From positions 1 to 64,000 of the forward strand of contig JAKQKQ010000041.1 of the NCBI GenBank assembly GCA_029560585.1: 64,000 nucleotides of DNA, in the 5' to 3' direction. Position 1 is the first letter of the stretch. Each line of letters opens with the position of its first letter. The translations under genes and the position numbers were made by a program. Origin of the DNA: Verrucomicrobiota bacterium. Lineage in GTDB: Bacteria > Verrucomicrobiota > Verrucomicrobiia > JADLBR01. Under the pieces are notes generated by a model, which did no database searches, was not told the DNA's origin, and saw only the letters and a program-made list of their open reading frames with translations. Of the stretch, positions 8,723 through 18,690 are shown one piece after another.

Positions 8723-10531
8723 ATGCGACTACTGTCTTACATGATGTGTGTTCTCCTTCTGTGGTCCGGATCTATCTCCGCCGACGACAAAACGGATGGC
8801 CTGTATTCAACAGCAAGGCTGGAATGTGTCGATTCTAACGGCGTGCGCCGCTCCCTCTCTGCCGGATTGAAGAAGCTTGAGGATGGGGCATGGCGTCTGA
8901 CGCTTGGACAACAGCAGATGCGGGACACATCGTCGTCGGACTTCATAGAAGTCAAGATCCCCGCGTGCGAGGCGCAAGAAGGCGAGGACGGTTACTTTAT
9001 CACGACCACCAGCGCCATCGGGACTTTCCGGCTCGACAATGGAAGATTCGAAAGCAGCCGGAATTATTACACCTTCTTCGGGATGAAAACTCCCCGCGCG
9101 ACATGGGTGGCCATAGTCAAGGGCCTCAAGCAGGAGTTCGATTTTGTCGCCGAGGCCAAAGGTGGGAAATATGAGGTCTTCCCCCGCATTCAGCTCAAGC
9201 GCATGGGCTTCGGACCCTACGAGGACTTCATTGTAGATGTTTATCCGCTCCCACAGAAAGCCACCTACGCCGACATGGCTAAAAAATATAGGGCGTATCA
9301 GCTCGGGCGCGGCGAGGTGGTTCCCCTCAGGGAGCGTATAAAAGACAATCCGAAACTCGAGCGCATGACAAAATCTGTGCTCTGTCGCGCCGCCCACGGC
9401 AGCAAGCCGATTCCACAAAACAAAGACGGCAAGCGGATCGCGACAGACTATACGCTCGAAACAGAATTGCCCATGCGCCTTCACGCAACCTGCGCTCAGG
9501 TTACCGAATCCATCAGGCTGTTAAAATCCATGGGTTGCGACCACATAGACTTTCACGAGGTCGGGTGGAATATTCGGGGCCACGACGGCCGCTATCCGCA
9601 GCTTTTCCCCGTCGAGCCCGCGATAGGCGGCGAGGCCGCCCTGCGCCAGACAATCAAGACCGCGAAGGAACTCGGCTACAACATTTCGCCCCACGTCAAC
9701 CATACCGACGCCTATCGGATCGCAGACTGTTGGAGCGAGGACGTCATCGCAAAAAATAAAGACGGCACCCTCATGGATGTTGGATGCTGGGCGGGCGGCA
9801 AGGCGTACACCCCGTGTCCCGAGGCGATATTCGACCGCTTCGTCAAGAACGACTATGATAAATTGAAGGGGCTTGGCTTCAACGGCCTGCACCACGTCGA
9901 TGTGATTTCCGCCATTTCTCCTCGCGAGTGCCACGACCCGAGACACCCTCTCAACCGCCAGCAGTGGGGCGAGGCGTACTTGAAAATCATGAAATACGCC
10001 CATGACGTCTTTGGCGGATTCACCTCCGAATGCGGCTTTGACCACGTTGCAAAGCATCTCGACTTCGCCTTCTACATAAACCACAAGTCCCGTGTCGCGC
10101 CGATGCTCGACCGCTATATTCCCGTCTGGCAGATCGTCTATCATGGGATCATCGTGACCGGCCCCCCGATCTTCGAGGACACGGGATGGGGGCTCAAAAA
10201 ATCTCCCGATTACGAGATCGGGCGGCTGCGCCAGGCGGAATTCGGTGGCAAGCCTGTATTCTACGGCGGCTGGACCGATCCGCTGAAAATCGAGAATCTG
10301 AAGAAGGTCAAGGCCGTGTATGACGAATATCAACCCATGAGCTACCTTCAGCTTGAATTCATGGAAGACCACAAAGAGCTGTCAGACGATGTTTATCTGA
10401 CAGTCTATGGCGACGGCAGCGAGGTTGTGACAAACTATACGGACACTCCTTTTGAATACCGCGGCAAAAAGATCGCCGCGAAAGACTTCAGTCTGTATGG
10501 CTCCGGCTCGTGTGACAAGGCAAGAAACTAA
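8723..10531 (+). CDS. Secreted DUF5696-like putative glycosidase
   Basis: Start ATG at 8723 gives 602 aa with a signal peptide (MRLLSYMMCVLLLWSGSISA). An N-terminal beta-sandwich of about 200 residues precedes a barrel-like part with GCDHIDFHEVGWNIRGHDG (about 270-290), SPHVNHTDAYRIADCW and GFTSECGFDHVAKHLDF. This resembles DUF5696 proteins, which are placed near clan GH-A hydrolases. Biochemical activity is not established. It stands alone, with a palindrome-rich gap before it and a 354-bp gap after it. Confidence 0.6.
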   Translation: MRLLSYMMCVLLLWSGSISADDKTDGLYSTARLECVDSNGVRRSLSAGLKKLEDGAWRLTLGQQQMRDTSSSDFIEVKIPACEAQEGEDGYFITTTSAIGTFRLDNGRFESSRNYYTFFGMKTPRATWVAIVKGLKQEFDFVAEAKGGKYEVFPRIQLKRMGFGPYEDFIVDVYPLPQKATYADMAKKYRAYQLGRGEVVPLRERIKDNPKLERMTKSVLCRAAHGSKPIPQNKDGKRIATDYTLETELPMRLHATCAQVTESIRLLKSMGCDHIDFHEVGWNIRGHDGRYPQLFPVEPAIGGEAALRQTIKTAKELGYNISPHVNHTDAYRIADCWSEDVIAKNKDGTLMDVGCWAGGKAYTPCPEAIFDRFVKNDYDKLKGLGFNGLHHVDVISAISPRECHDPRHPLNRQQWGEAYLKIMKYAHDVFGGFTSECGFDHVAKHLDFAFYINHKSRVAPMLDRYIPVWQIVYHGIIVTGPPIFEDTGWGLKKSPDYEIGRLRQAEFGGKPVFYGGWTDPLKIENLKKVKAVYDEYQPMSYLQLEFMEDHKELSDDVYLTVYGDGSEVVTNYTDTPFEYRGKKIAAKDFSLYGSGSCDKARN

Positions 10532-10885
10532 GAGGGGATCTTGGCGCATGTCACAGTTAATCTCTTCCTCGGGCGGCTGTCCTCCCAACCTGCCGACCGG
10601 TGTGTCGAGCGAAGGGAGGTCCGCTCCGTCAAGCGACGGTTATGACCGTTTGAGCTGGCGCCAATTCATCGGGAGGGCGTCCGTGGCCTTCACGCGATGG
10701 CCTGGCGCGAAGGAAGACTGGCCGGAATTCGGCCGAACGCTCGGCGCGCGCGTTGCGTGAACCGTGGAGGGTCTGAACGCAAAGTGACGTCCCAATGACC
10801 GGCCTACCTCCGATCGACGGCGGCTGCGGATCGCGATCGGGTCGTAATACCAGACGGTGTGATACGAAACCAAGTTGAGGGGAGA
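10532..10885. other. Intergenic region without a recognisable gene
   Basis: I see short dyads (for example around GGAATTCGGCC near 10722) but no plausible coding frame. The last bases hold a GAGGGGAGA run that may be the ribosome site of the next gene. Confidence 0.4.
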
Positions 10886-13105
10886 ATGACACTCACTCGA
10901 AAGTCGCCAGTCCGAATTCCAGGAAAATCGCGGACAAGAAGTGAGGAAAAGATATTCGGTATGTTGGGGCTGCTGCTGGTCTCTGGCGCGCTGGCCGCCG
11001 AGGAGGCGGTTGCGCGGCCGGCGTGGGCCGTGCGAGAGTACCGCGGCGCACCGGGATTATGGCGGGACGGCGAGCCGGTGACGCCGATGATTTTTTGGCA
11101 GTGGAAGCCGGAAAGATACGAGGTTGAACACTTCTCGGCCGCAGGGATCAACCTCTTCAGCTTCTTCGGGTCGTTCCAGCACTACGATCACCCGTACTGG
11201 AAGCCGGATGGGCGGGTCGAGCCCGAGTTTCAGGACGCCGAGATCCGCAAGCTGCTGTCGTATAACCCCCGCGCGTATGTGCTGCCGCGCCTGTTCGCGA
11301 CCGCGCCCGAGTGGTGGATTAAGGCAAACCCAGGCGAGCAGTGTCGGTATTCCGGTGGGCAGACGGACAAGCCGCGGGAATCCTTCGCGTCTCGGAAGTG
11401 CCGCGAGGAATGCGGTCAAGCGTACCGCCGCGCCGTGCGACACCTGCTGCAAGCCGACTACGGCCGGCGGCTCATGGGCATTCACGTAACCAACGGTCCT
11501 TGGGGCGAGAACTTCCATTGGGACGCCTATTTCTCAAAGGCCAATCCGCCGGCGGCCTCCGACGTTTCGGAATCGATGCGTCAGCGGTTCGTTGCATATC
11601 TGCGCGGCAAGTACGGCAATGACGTCGCCCGACTGCGCGCGGCCTGGAAGGACCCGGCGCTGACGTTTGAAGCCGTACAGGTGCCCCGGGCGGAGCAGCG
11701 GCTCCGCACGACTGCCGGCGCATGGCGCGACCCGCATCAGTCGCGGGCGGTGATGGACTATTTCGAGTGCCACAACGAGGTGGCGGTGGAGATGGTCGAC
11801 CACTACTGCCAGATCGTCAAAGAGGAGAGCGGGGGCACGCTGCCCACCGTGGCGTTCTTTGGCTACACGATGGACGAGAATTGGCCCATCGAGTGCGACC
11901 ACAGAGGCATCAGCAAGCTGCTGCGCCTCGACAGCGTGGATATGCTGTCGGCGCCGCATACCTATTACCGGCGCGCGCTGGGTGGCGACGGCGAGATGCG
12001 CCAATACCTCGCCAGCGCCGCGCTGCACGGCAAGCTCTTCATCGACGAGGGCGACGACCAGACCTACCTCGAGAAGCGCAAGCCAAGGCCGGACCACCGC
12101 TGCCACGTGAACACCGTCGAGGAGACGCAGGCGCTGCTCTACCGCGAGTTCGGCAACACCGTTACGCACGGCGTGGGCCTCTGGTACATGGACCTCAACG
12201 GCGGCTGGTTCCGTGATCCGGCGCTGGTTGATACGGTCGGCCGCATGAAGAAATGGGCCGACGTCTCGATGCGCCACTCACGCAAGCGCAATGCGCAGGT
12301 CGCCGTGATCTCCGCACCGGAGAGCGAATTCTACCTCGGCTACCGGCGCACGCCAGAGAACGAAATCTCTTACGGGCTATACCACGACCAAATGGGCGAG
12401 TTCTACCGCACGGGCGCGCCGTTCGACTGGTATCTGATCGACGACTTGGAGGCGGTCCGTGACAAGGGCTACAAGGTCTTCGTCTTTCTGGACTGCTTCT
12501 ATCTGACCGCGGGGCAGCTCAAGGCCGTCGAGTCGTTGAGGTCGAAGAATCGCACGCTGGTCTGGTTCTATGCGCCGGGATATGCCTCGCAGGAGGACCT
12601 GTCATTGGCGCGCATGGAGGCGCTGACGGGCTTCGCCCTCGAACCGGTGGAAGAGGGAATGCTGCGGGGAGAAGTGTGCGCGACGGGCGCCATGGTCGGC
12701 ATCGCCAAGCGGCAGAAGAGCCTGTTCGTGGTGCGTCCGGGAGCGGGTGTTCGGGAGCTGGCGCGCGGGACGGACAATCTCAAAGAGAAGACGGTCTTGG
12801 CGCTGAAACAGAATCCCAAATGGACCTCGGTCTTCTCCTCCACTCCGGGATTGACCGCCGATCAGCTGAGAGATCTGTATCGGGAGGCGGGTGTCCATGT
12901 CTATACCGACTGCGGCGACGTGCTCTCGGCGAACGAGTCATGGCTGATGCTCCACACGAAAACGGCCGGACGGAAAAGCATAAGTTTGCCGAACAGAAGC
13001 AGGAAGATCACGGAGATCACGGCCGAAAAGATCGTCGCGGAAGACGCGAGCGCGTTTTCGATCGATCTGCCGAGTTACTGCACGGCCGTGTTCCTGCTTG
13101 AATAG
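10886..13105 (+). CDS. Secreted GH42-like beta-galactosidase family protein
   Basis: Start taken as ATG 10886 (739 aa); ATG 10961 would give a shorter, more classical signal peptide (MLGLLLVSGALAAEE), and 10859 is also in frame. VTNGPWGENFHWD (acid/base region) and the helix FVAYLRGKYGNDVARLRAAW match the GH42 pattern in which a KYG..L..AW helix follows the first strands. KLFIDEGDDQTYL probably carries the second carboxylate. The C-terminal half has a trimerisation-like domain (KVFVFLDCFYLTAGQLKAVE). The stop is seven bases before the next gene, so the two are likely co-transcribed. Confidence 0.65.
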   Translation: MTLTRKSPVRIPGKSRTRSEEKIFGMLGLLLVSGALAAEEAVARPAWAVREYRGAPGLWRDGEPVTPMIFWQWKPERYEVEHFSAAGINLFSFFGSFQHYDHPYWKPDGRVEPEFQDAEIRKLLSYNPRAYVLPRLFATAPEWWIKANPGEQCRYSGGQTDKPRESFASRKCREECGQAYRRAVRHLLQADYGRRLMGIHVTNGPWGENFHWDAYFSKANPPAASDVSESMRQRFVAYLRGKYGNDVARLRAAWKDPALTFEAVQVPRAEQRLRTTAGAWRDPHQSRAVMDYFECHNEVAVEMVDHYCQIVKEESGGTLPTVAFFGYTMDENWPIECDHRGISKLLRLDSVDMLSAPHTYYRRALGGDGEMRQYLASAALHGKLFIDEGDDQTYLEKRKPRPDHRCHVNTVEETQALLYREFGNTVTHGVGLWYMDLNGGWFRDPALVDTVGRMKKWADVSMRHSRKRNAQVAVISAPESEFYLGYRRTPENEISYGLYHDQMGEFYRTGAPFDWYLIDDLEAVRDKGYKVFVFLDCFYLTAGQLKAVESLRSKNRTLVWFYAPGYASQEDLSLARMEALTGFALEPVEEGMLRGEVCATGAMVGIAKRQKSLFVVRPGAGVRELARGTDNLKEKTVLALKQNPKWTSVFSSTPGLTADQLRDLYREAGVHVYTDCGDVLSANESWLMLHTKTAGRKSISLPNRSRKITEITAEKIVAEDASAFSIDLPSYCTAVFLLE

Positions 13106-13112
13106 AAAGACA

Positions 13113-16100
13113 ATGATGAGACGAATGGTTTTGCTGGGCGCGCTTTTCTTAAGCACCGGACTCTCTGCGGCAGAAAACTTATTGATCAATGGGGATTTTG
13201 GAAAAGGGACGACGGGTTGGTGGTCCGGTATGTCCGCGAACATGAAAGCGGCCGGGGGCCGACAGGGCGTCGAAGAGGATCGCTGGGTTGCAGTCATTCC
13301 AGATACGGGGAAAAGCGAATCGGCCGGAGCCTTGGTTGGTCACAGTATAAACTTGGAGACGGGGAAGACCTACCGCCTGTCCTATACGCTGAATGTGGAG
13401 AAAGGCGGGACCATGCGTCATCTCTACCAGATGTCCCGAAAGCCCTATCACTCGTTGGGCCTGGCGGAGAATGTCCCCGTGAAACCCGGGACGACCGAAA
13501 TCTGCGCCACCTTTGAGTGTTCTCGGTCGGCTGATGCTCCCGCGCACATCACTTTGAATCTGAGCAATCTCAAGGGGAAGGTTTCCATAGATAATGTCAG
13601 GCTGGAAGAGGCTGTCAGATTGCCTGTCTCCGCCTTGAACAAGCAGTGGACTGTGTTTGCGGATGTGACGGCTCCGGCTTCGTTCTCTGCCGTTCCGACC
13701 GTCTTGGCCGGGACAAATGGCGCCCCGATTTCCCCTGCGCGGGCCAGCCTCGACGAGACAGGGGTCATCGATGTGGCGAAGCTCAGTGGGGGCAGGTTCC
13801 GACCGCGCGCGCGGGCCCTGTTGTTTAACGAGTTTATGAGCCAGGCCCCGGGTGCAATGGAGATCGGTTTTTCGGCGAAGGGATGGATGGCGGTCCGCGT
13901 CAACGGCAAAGAAATCTTAAACACGCTCGAAGGCGGGAGCGTTTCCGGCAAGTTTACGCCGAACGATCATGTCGCTGAGCTTCCAGTCCAAGAGGGAAAG
14001 AACGTTCTTGCGGTTGAGGTTCTCGGCGGTGCCAACGGCTGGAGCTTGTTGTGCGGGACGCCGGTGCCGCCGGTCGCCTATGTCGCCAACGACGAGTGGA
14101 AGGCCGTTAACATGGACCGCGTCCAGGTGCAGGAGGGCAGTGCGCTGGATCTTTCGGCACTGGTCGATAAACCGGCGGGGAAGCAGGGGCGGGTGATAAT
14201 CGGGGCGTGCGGAGAAATCGTTTTTGCCGACGCACCTGACCGGCCGGTGCGCATGCTGGGGTTCAACGGTTTTCCCAGCGACATCTGGAAGGAGTCTGAT
14301 GGCGACGTGTTTCGCTCCAAGGTGAAGCTCTTCGCGGAGGCGGCGCGCCGTCAGGGTTATAGCCTATTTCGCGTTCATGGTCTGCTTGACCGCACGCTCT
14401 GTGAAGGCGCGACGGAGGATATGTCCATCCGGCCCGACAAGCTCGACCGCTGGGATTTTCTGCTATCGCAGCTGAAGCTCGAAGGGATCTATTGCCACCT
14501 GGTCATCTTTTCTTTTGGCCTGTACGAACGCAGTTCTCTGAATGAGACGACCTTCGCTGAAAGGGAGAAACATAAACTGCAGCTGTATCTGGGCGGAGAG
14601 TGGGAACGCAAGCGGTTCCGCTATGGGGCGGAGACGATCTTGGATCACGTGAACCCCTACACGGGGCTCGCCTGGAAGGACGACCCCGCCGTTGCGTTTG
14701 TCGAATTCTACAATGAGCAGGAGCTGGGGCTGGACCGGATGGGGAGGACACTCGCGGACTTCCCGGACGCCAAGGCTTATCTCGAACGCGAATGGCAAAA
14801 GTGGCTGGGCGCACGGCACGGCAACCATCCACCGCCCGCGCTCGCGGCTGAACTGAAGGGCAAATCGTTGGATGCGGCCCCGTTGCCTTCGCTGGAAGAT
14901 CGCACGAGTGAGTTGGCCAATCAGTTCGCCCTGTTCCGGATGCATGTTTCCGTAGAGTGTGCAAAGTGGTGTGAACGGGTGGTCAGGGATACGGGCTATG
15001 AGGGGTTGACCACCCAGTACAATGCCTCGAAGAAGACCGGTGACAGCGCCGTGCGGTGGCAGGTTTCTCAGGTTGTCGACATGCACGCCTACTACCGGCA
15101 TCCGATCGGCGGCTGGGGCACGGTGGGAAACATCGTGAAGCAGGACAGCTCGCTGGCGGACGCGGCAGGGTATTGGAGGTATGCGAACTCGACGCGGCTT
15201 TCGGACCGCCCGTTCATCGTCAGCGAGTTCAACCACTGTTTCTGGAATCCGTACCAGCATGAATGCGGACTCGTTTTTGGGGCGTACTCCGCACTGCAGG
15301 GATTCAGTGCTCTGGAAATCCACTCGGGACCGGTCGCGCTGGAGGTGGGCGCTCCAAAGGTCGCGAGTTTCACCTGTGCGGCGTCGCCCGTGGTTCGAGC
15401 CAGCGAGTTCCTTTCGGGCTGCCTATACCGGCGGGGGGATGTGACGCGAGCCAGAAAGAGAATTGAGCTGGTTGTGCCCGAGGAAGTCCTCAATAGAGGC
15501 GCGGCAAGTCTCGGCGGGGTTTCAACGGAACAGAGCCGCCTGGGCCTGATGACCGGATTCAGCCTCTCATTCCCGTGGGCCAAGCGAATGGAAAAGATAG
15601 CGGGCGGGGGCGAAGTGGATCTGCGACTGCTGCCGGCCGGTGTTGCCGCGGTAAATGCGCAGGATTGGTTCGTGGACGTTGTCGAAAGCAAAGATGGGGG
15701 CTTCTCCCTGGCTGATGCAGTCAGGAAAATGAAGACCATGGGAATTCTCAATCCGGAGAACATCAGCGATCCGGAGAACGGGGTGTTCCAGAGCGACACC
15801 GGCGAGATCACGATGCGTTCCGGGGAGCACCTATTGAAGGTCAGAACGCCCCGCACGGAGGCCGTGACGCTGGAAGCAAACAAGCGCGAGACGGTTGGCG
15901 CCCTGACGGTTGAACGGTCAAGCGTTGCCGCGTGTGTCGCCGTTTGCTCTGCGACGCCTGAGCCCATCGCGTTATCGGGGCGGATGGTTTTGATTTATTC
16001 GACAGAGATGGTCAACACGGGGATGGTCGTTGGACATGATCGGGAAATGATGAAGGGCACCGGAAGGAGTCCGGCATTGATGCGATGCGGCAAACTGAGC

Positions 16101-16274
16101 GCGAGCCTGTCGTGCAACGACCCGGGGCTCATCTCCCTCTACGCCCTCGGCTTCGATGGTGGGCGCCGCGAAAAACTACCCGTTTCCATTGCTGGCGGTC
16201 GGCTTCAGATCCAGATCGATGTCGCAACGCTACGGGATGGCCCGACTCCCTTCTTCGAGTTGGTCAGAGATTGA
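13113..16274 (+). CDS. Secreted multidomain CBM / GH5-like hydrolase
   Basis: Start ATG 13113 (or 13116), after AGAAAG; a TTG at 13098 inside the previous gene is less likely. The 1053-aa protein has a signal peptide (ending GLSAAE), then a CBM4/9-like jelly roll (LLINGDFGKGTTGWW, residues about 25-160), a second beta domain, and a TIM barrel from about 355. The clan GH-A catalytic pair is visible: Glu535 in FVEFYNEQE and Glu705 in FIVSEFNH. A C-terminal beta region follows. It should be a retaining glycosidase working with the GH42-like protein encoded just upstream; linkage specificity is unknown. Confidence 0.7.
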   Translation: MMRRMVLLGALFLSTGLSAAENLLINGDFGKGTTGWWSGMSANMKAAGGRQGVEEDRWVAVIPDTGKSESAGALVGHSINLETGKTYRLSYTLNVEKGGTMRHLYQMSRKPYHSLGLAENVPVKPGTTEICATFECSRSADAPAHITLNLSNLKGKVSIDNVRLEEAVRLPVSALNKQWTVFADVTAPASFSAVPTVLAGTNGAPISPARASLDETGVIDVAKLSGGRFRPRARALLFNEFMSQAPGAMEIGFSAKGWMAVRVNGKEILNTLEGGSVSGKFTPNDHVAELPVQEGKNVLAVEVLGGANGWSLLCGTPVPPVAYVANDEWKAVNMDRVQVQEGSALDLSALVDKPAGKQGRVIIGACGEIVFADAPDRPVRMLGFNGFPSDIWKESDGDVFRSKVKLFAEAARRQGYSLFRVHGLLDRTLCEGATEDMSIRPDKLDRWDFLLSQLKLEGIYCHLVIFSFGLYERSSLNETTFAEREKHKLQLYLGGEWERKRFRYGAETILDHVNPYTGLAWKDDPAVAFVEFYNEQELGLDRMGRTLADFPDAKAYLEREWQKWLGARHGNHPPPALAAELKGKSLDAAPLPSLEDRTSELANQFALFRMHVSVECAKWCERVVRDTGYEGLTTQYNASKKTGDSAVRWQVSQVVDMHAYYRHPIGGWGTVGNIVKQDSSLADAAGYWRYANSTRLSDRPFIVSEFNHCFWNPYQHECGLVFGAYSALQGFSALEIHSGPVALEVGAPKVASFTCAASPVVRASEFLSGCLYRRGDVTRARKRIELVVPEEVLNRGAASLGGVSTEQSRLGLMTGFSLSFPWAKRMEKIAGGGEVDLRLLPAGVAAVNAQDWFVDVVESKDGGFSLADAVRKMKTMGILNPENISDPENGVFQSDTGEITMRSGEHLLKVRTPRTEAVTLEANKRETVGALTVERSSVAACVAVCSATPEPIALSGRMVLIYSTEMVNTGMVVGHDREMMKGTGRSPALMRCGKLSASLSCNDPGLISLYALGFDGGRREKLPVSIAGGRLQIQIDVATLRDGPTPFFELVRD

Positions 16275-16308
16275 CCGAGGGCGGTGTCTGAACGTCATGC
16301 CTGGACAC

Positions 16309-18678
16309 TCAAGGGCGCTCGAGCAACAGACCCGAATAGCCACCGGGCAGCACGACGAAACCTTTCCAGAAGGTGGGTACATTTGGGTTTGCATTAAGCG
16401 CCGCCACCTTCAAGAGCTTGGGATTGCTTCGGTCTGAGAAGTCATAAACCCGGATGTTTTTGAACATGCGGTTGGCGATCGCCACCCTGCGCGCCGATTC
16501 ATCGGCGTTGACCTGCCCCTCGAATTCGGACTTGGGGAAGATGGCTCGACTGATGGGCGAATCGTCGGGAATATCAGCGGGAAGCCCCGCGCTCCCGGGG
16601 AACGGATGGCGGGTTAGCTCGCGCACGGCCACGGGCTTTTCTGGGTCAACGAACGCATAGCCGCCGCAGCGCATGACGAGGAATTCCCCGTTGAAGGCTG
16701 CAAGCGTCCCCGTCTGCGAGCACATGGGGAACGTGTCTTCCCAAACGAGCTTGGCCGAACCCGCGCCGATTTCGAAAATCTGAATCCCCCCAAAGGTGCG
16801 GGAGAAGCCGAAATACTTATTATGAACAAGGTTTTGTCCGCCATAGTTATTGTAAACGAGGCTGCGTCCATGTTGGCGAAAAATGATCCTCGGGGTCTGC
16901 AAATCCGAGAAATCGATAAAGGAAACGATGGTTGACCCGTTGCTCGCAGCGATCACATCGTGCCCGTCAAAAGCCCAGACAAACTGCGCGAAATTGAGTC
17001 CGTCGTCCAATTTCTTGAGTCTTGAGATTTCCTTGAGTTCGGTGTCCGAAACGATCTTGTAGACGCCGATGCCGTTCTGCCCCTCGGCGACATACAGCCT
17101 GTCGCCCGAGCGTTTGATGTCGGCGGCGTACGGGATCTTCGCGCGTCCTATCTGCTCGATTTTTCCTTCTGTGAGCCTGTATATCTTCACGCCCTCCCAG
17201 ACATTCGCGGTGTACGCGATGTCGCCGCTCAAGGTGACGGCCCTGGTCGGGTTTGAGAGCTGCGCCCCCGAGGATATGAACCCCTTTTCGCGGTGGTCAA
17301 AAGGCTTTCCAGGAAGCGGGTTGAGCTTGCCCAGATCGCGTGGCTCGGGCTTGGCTATCCCGGGCAGTTCGGCGATGTAAAGCCCCGTGAAGTTGCCTGA
17401 GATATAAAGGACGCCGTCGCCAACGGCGATCGATGAAACGGGGTCCCCCTGCGGGATTTCGGGGTCCGTGATCTGCTTGTAAGGGACGGCGATTTTCGGG
17501 TTCTCGGGATCGCGCTTGGGAAGCACGAGGTTGCCGGTGATCTTCGGGTTCTTGAGGTCTGACACGTCGACGAGAAAGACTCCGTTGACGGTATCGGAAG
17601 CAAAACAGTGGTTGTCCGAAACGCGGGGCGTCCAATAGTCGCATGGGCCGAAGTAGATGGAGGGGAAGTCGACCCGCGAAAGCCTGACGGGCTTCTCGGG
17701 GTCTGAGACGTCGAAGATGTCAAGGCCGTGCCCCGCGCCGTGGCGCAGTTCTTGTGGGCCGCTCTTTTTGTGCTGGCCGGTCGAGGCAAAGAGGATGTCT
17801 CCCTTCATGCACATGCCGTCGCCATAGCCGTCGAGCGCGAGTCGCGAGATCGCCTTCGGTGCGAGCAGATCCGACACGTCGATCACGGTGACTTCGCCGC
17901 CCGCCCAGTCGCCGCTCATAAGCAGGCCGTTGCGATAGTAGACCGACTGCGATTCGTCGGTGCGCAGCGACGAAAGATGCCTCATCTCTGCCGGATTGGA
18001 GACGTCGACGCACTGGACGCCGTACACGCGGTTGCCCAAGAACGCGACATCGCCCGCGACGTCAAGACCCGTAGCCATTTCGACACCGTCGAAATTCGAG
18101 ACGATTCGCGGGTTTGTGTCGTCGGAGATGTCGACCGCCCAGAGGCCGCACTGACGGGATGAGAGGAACGCCGTTTTCCCGCTGATTCTCAACTGGCGGA
18201 CATTTCCCATGCCGCCGACGTGGCCGAGCCGCCTGGGATTCTTCGGGTCTGCAAGGTCGAAGACCGAAAGGCCGTTGTCTTCGAGCGCGTAAAGCCTGCC
18301 GTGCGCGATTTCAAGCGACATCGTTCCCGCTGTCCCCGGCACCTTTCTGAATGGGATTGGCTTGCCGTATTTCGGATCGGGATGGGCCTTGACGATTGTT
18401 GCGCCCACTGTGGCCGAGCAAAGGTATGCAGCCGAGGCGAGCAAGGCATAAAGGACGGACAGGAGTTTGATGTTGCTGTGATGTCGAACGGACCCGTCCC
18501 CCCGGGCCATCGCGGGGAATACCAGCCCTGCCTGAAGCCGTTTCATCATGCGGAGAGGGTGGGGGTTCAACCACCAGCGGTCGAGGGAGAATGCCGCGGC
18601 CCGCTGCATGTCACCGAGCGGGGCGATATCGCGAGGCGTGCGGGTCGCGGCACAGCGAAGTCCCGTCGCAAACTTCAT
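16309..18678 (-). CDS. LVIVD-repeat beta-propeller protein
   Basis: The protein is 789 aa from ATG 18678, 12 bases after the stop of the ceramidase-like gene. A membrane-like segment (LSVLYALLASAAYLC) lies only at about 70-90, so a later start (18549 or 18510) with that as signal peptide is possible. Repeats such as LYALEDNGLSVFDLADPKNPRRLG and VDISDDTNPRIVSNF recur about every 45 residues, as in LVIVD propellers. Such proteins are exported and of unknown function. Its position behind a ceramidase-like gene suggests a shared process. Confidence 0.7.
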   Translation of the reverse strand: MKFATGLRCAATRTPRDIAPLGDMQRAAAFSLDRWWLNPHPLRMMKRLQAGLVFPAMARGDGSVRHHSNIKLLSVLYALLASAAYLCSATVGATIVKAHPDPKYGKPIPFRKVPGTAGTMSLEIAHGRLYALEDNGLSVFDLADPKNPRRLGHVGGMGNVRQLRISGKTAFLSSRQCGLWAVDISDDTNPRIVSNFDGVEMATGLDVAGDVAFLGNRVYGVQCVDVSNPAEMRHLSSLRTDESQSVYYRNGLLMSGDWAGGEVTVIDVSDLLAPKAISRLALDGYGDGMCMKGDILFASTGQHKKSGPQELRHGAGHGLDIFDVSDPEKPVRLSRVDFPSIYFGPCDYWTPRVSDNHCFASDTVNGVFLVDVSDLKNPKITGNLVLPKRDPENPKIAVPYKQITDPEIPQGDPVSSIAVGDGVLYISGNFTGLYIAELPGIAKPEPRDLGKLNPLPGKPFDHREKGFISSGAQLSNPTRAVTLSGDIAYTANVWEGVKIYRLTEGKIEQIGRAKIPYAADIKRSGDRLYVAEGQNGIGVYKIVSDTELKEISRLKKLDDGLNFAQFVWAFDGHDVIAASNGSTIVSFIDFSDLQTPRIIFRQHGRSLVYNNYGGQNLVHNKYFGFSRTFGGIQIFEIGAGSAKLVWEDTFPMCSQTGTLAAFNGEFLVMRCGGYAFVDPEKPVAVRELTRHPFPGSAGLPADIPDDSPISRAIFPKSEFEGQVNADESARRVAIANRMFKNIRVYDFSDRSNPKLLKVAALNANPNVPTFWKGFVVLPGGYSGLLLERP

Positions 18679-18690
18679 CGAGATGACGAA

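Noticed and set aside
13098-13112. TTG start for the CBM-GH5 gene inside the previous gene
   Set aside because: ATG at 13113 gives a better signal peptide start and follows an AGAAAG ribosome site.
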